Assembly: GCA_945897395.1 (NCBI GenBank)
Contig: CAMDFE010000063.1
Span: 1 to 7,699 of the forward strand
Direction of reading: 5' to 3'
Length of the DNA stretch: 7,699 nt
DNA from: Chryseobacterium gleum
GTDB lineage: Bacteria > Bacteroidota > Bacteroidia > Flavobacteriales_D > Sanyastnellaceae
Part shown: positions 7,049 to 7,699 of the stretch, piece after piece
Layout of the letters: each line of letters starts with the position of its first letter
Numbering within the stretch: position 1 is the stretch's first letter
Translations under genes and position numbers: made by a program
The notes under the pieces: model-generated
What the model saw: only the letters and a program-made list of their open reading frames with translations
Databases searched by the model: none
What the model was told of the DNA's origin: nothing

Positions 7049-7171
7049 CTACTTTTGCGGACACACCTGGTCGTAGGCGGCACACTTTTCGTTCTTTCGA
7101 TTACAAGATTGAAGACTAAAAAAGCCTAAACCGAGCAAAACAAAAAATAAAACGCTTGCAGATTTTTTCAT
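7049..7171 (-). CDS. Very small lipoprotein (40 residues; mature peptide 18 residues)
   Basis: This minus-strand ORF runs from the ATG at 7169-7171 to a TAG at 7049-7051. It starts MKKSASVLFFVLLGLGFFSL, a textbook signal sequence with two N-terminal lysines and a hydrophobic core. The lipobox L-Q-S-C follows, with C23 as the predicted lipidated cysteine. The mature peptide is CNRKNEKCAAYDQVCPQK, only 18 residues, with two further cysteines at 30 and 37 spaced CX6C. No lipoprotein-sorting aspartate is seen at +2, which is Asn. The combination of signal peptide, lipobox, in-frame stop and snug fit between neighbours, with TAnnTTTG boxes upstream, supports a real gene despite its length. Function is unknown. 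The cysteine pair might form a disulfide or bind metal, which is inference only. Confidence 0.8.
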   Translation of the reverse strand: MKKSASVLFFVLLGLGFFSLQSCNRKNEKCAAYDQVCPQK

Positions 7172-7188
7172 GGTATTACATTGAATTA

Positions 7189-7212
7189 CAAAATTACTTC
7201 AAACCAAAGTTA
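7189..7212 (-). promoter_or_regulatory. Two TAnnTTTG boxes ahead of the small lipoprotein gene
   Basis: On the minus strand, TAACTTTG (7212-7205) and TAATTTTG (7196-7189) both match the bacteroidotal -7 consensus TAnnTTTG exactly. They lie 33 and 17 bases before the lipoprotein ATG, giving predicted leaders of roughly 27 and 11 bases. Neither has a TTG at the usual -33 spacing, and the region is AT-rich, so chance matches are possible. Confidence 0.3.
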
Positions 7213-7224
7213 ATAATCCCGAAT

Positions 7225-7699
7225 TTGAAAAGCAGTTATCAACATATCGCTGTAAGATTCGCTCTAATGCTCTTTGCTTTCGGAATTTCCGTTGTCCGAG
7301 CGCAACCCTCGAAGCCAATACATAAATATTCCGGGCTAACCTCTACCATGCAAAAGAACCTAAATCCGGACGAGTTATTGCGTTTATTGAACAACAGCGG
7401 TTATCCCTTTGCGCAAATAGAACTCGACACCCTATTTCTAGAATCACAACCTTCCGAATTTCATTGGAATGTATCTCTCGGAAATCAACTTTTACTTGAC
7501 ACCCTCATTACTGCGAGCAGCCTATTTAACAAAAAAACACTTCAGCGCTCGATCAATTACAAATTAGGACAACCCTACAGCTCAGATAAAATCAAAAACA
7601 TTGGCGCTGCGCTCAATCAGATTTCATTTTTGAAACCCAACTCACCCGTGTTGGTTCGAATGCACGGCTCAACATTCAGTCTTGTTTTGAAGCCTGAAC
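7225..7699 (+). CDS. POTRA-containing outer-membrane protein, BamA/TamA/ShlB type (partial, C-terminus off right edge)
   Basis: The frame is open to the right edge. From a TTG at 7225 it gives 158 residues with a good signal peptide, MKSSYQHIAVRFALMLFAFG..VVRA cut before Q27. The first ATG (7267) would leave only 12 hydrophobic residues without a basic N-terminal region, so I prefer the TTG; no ATG or GTG lies in between. The mature start shows POTRA-like pattern: a helix LNPDELLRLLNNSGYPFAQ (46-64), then strands with GNQLLLDTLITASS (86-99), an FNKKTLQRSINYKLGQPYSS stretch (101-120), and a helix DKIKNIGAALNQISFL (121-136). The GYPFA motif and the order of elements are typical of bacteroidotal outer-membrane assembly or two-partner-secretion proteins with an omitted C-terminal barrel. 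The barrel should lie beyond the window, so the family call rests on the N-terminal part only. Confidence 0.78.
   Translation, partial: MKSSYQHIAVRFALMLFAFGISVVRAQPSKPIHKYSGLTSTMQKNLNPDELLRLLNNSGYPFAQIELDTLFLESQPSEFHWNVSLGNQLLLDTLITASSLFNKKTLQRSINYKLGQPYSSDKIKNIGAALNQISFLKPNSPVLVRMHGSTFSLVLKPE

Overview
The window looks like chromosomal DNA from a member of the Bacteroidota, most likely order Flavobacteriales. The main clue is a 1090-residue secreted protein with a C-terminal type IX secretion (T9SS) type A sorting domain, a system confined to that phylum. Supporting clues are bacteroidotal TAnnTTTG-like promoter boxes, weak or absent Shine-Dalgarno sequences, and several envelope proteins of bacteroidotal type. 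I cannot fix the genus. No tRNA, rRNA, CRISPR array, insertion sequence or phage gene was seen, and no stretch above 300 bases lacks a gene.

Layout, left to right. Positions 2-409 (minus, running off the left edge) encode a small multi-pass membrane protein. Its ATG follows directly on the TAA of a minus-strand type I glyceraldehyde-3-phosphate dehydrogenase gene (410-1402), so the two are probably translationally coupled. A strong hairpin terminator at 1458-1485 separates them from the large T9SS-secreted beta-propeller protein (1504-4776, minus). That gene has its own candidate promoter in the 114-bp gap before lipA. Lipoyl synthase (lipA, 4891-5748, minus) lies 30 bp downstream of a gene for an exported, probably beta-rich envelope protein of unknown function (5779-6549, minus), probably in one transcription unit.

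An 88-bp divergent intergenic region then leads to a plus-strand OsmC-family gene (6638-7045), preceded by an exact TAnnTTTG box. This gene converges, with only 3 bp between stop codons, on a 40-residue lipoprotein gene (7049-7171, minus) that automated callers would probably miss. A further 53 bp leads to the start of a plus-strand POTRA-containing outer-membrane protein of the BamA/TamA/ShlB type, cut by the right edge; its best start appears to be a TTG at 7225.

The genes are mostly core metabolism (glycolysis, lipoate synthesis), thiol-based peroxide defence, and cell-envelope or secretion proteins. They do not form an obvious single pathway, and I see no convincing undescribed multi-gene system. 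The best leads are the tiny cysteine-bearing lipoprotein, the large insertion in the T9SS propeller protein, and the altered cysteine arrangement around the GAPDH active site.
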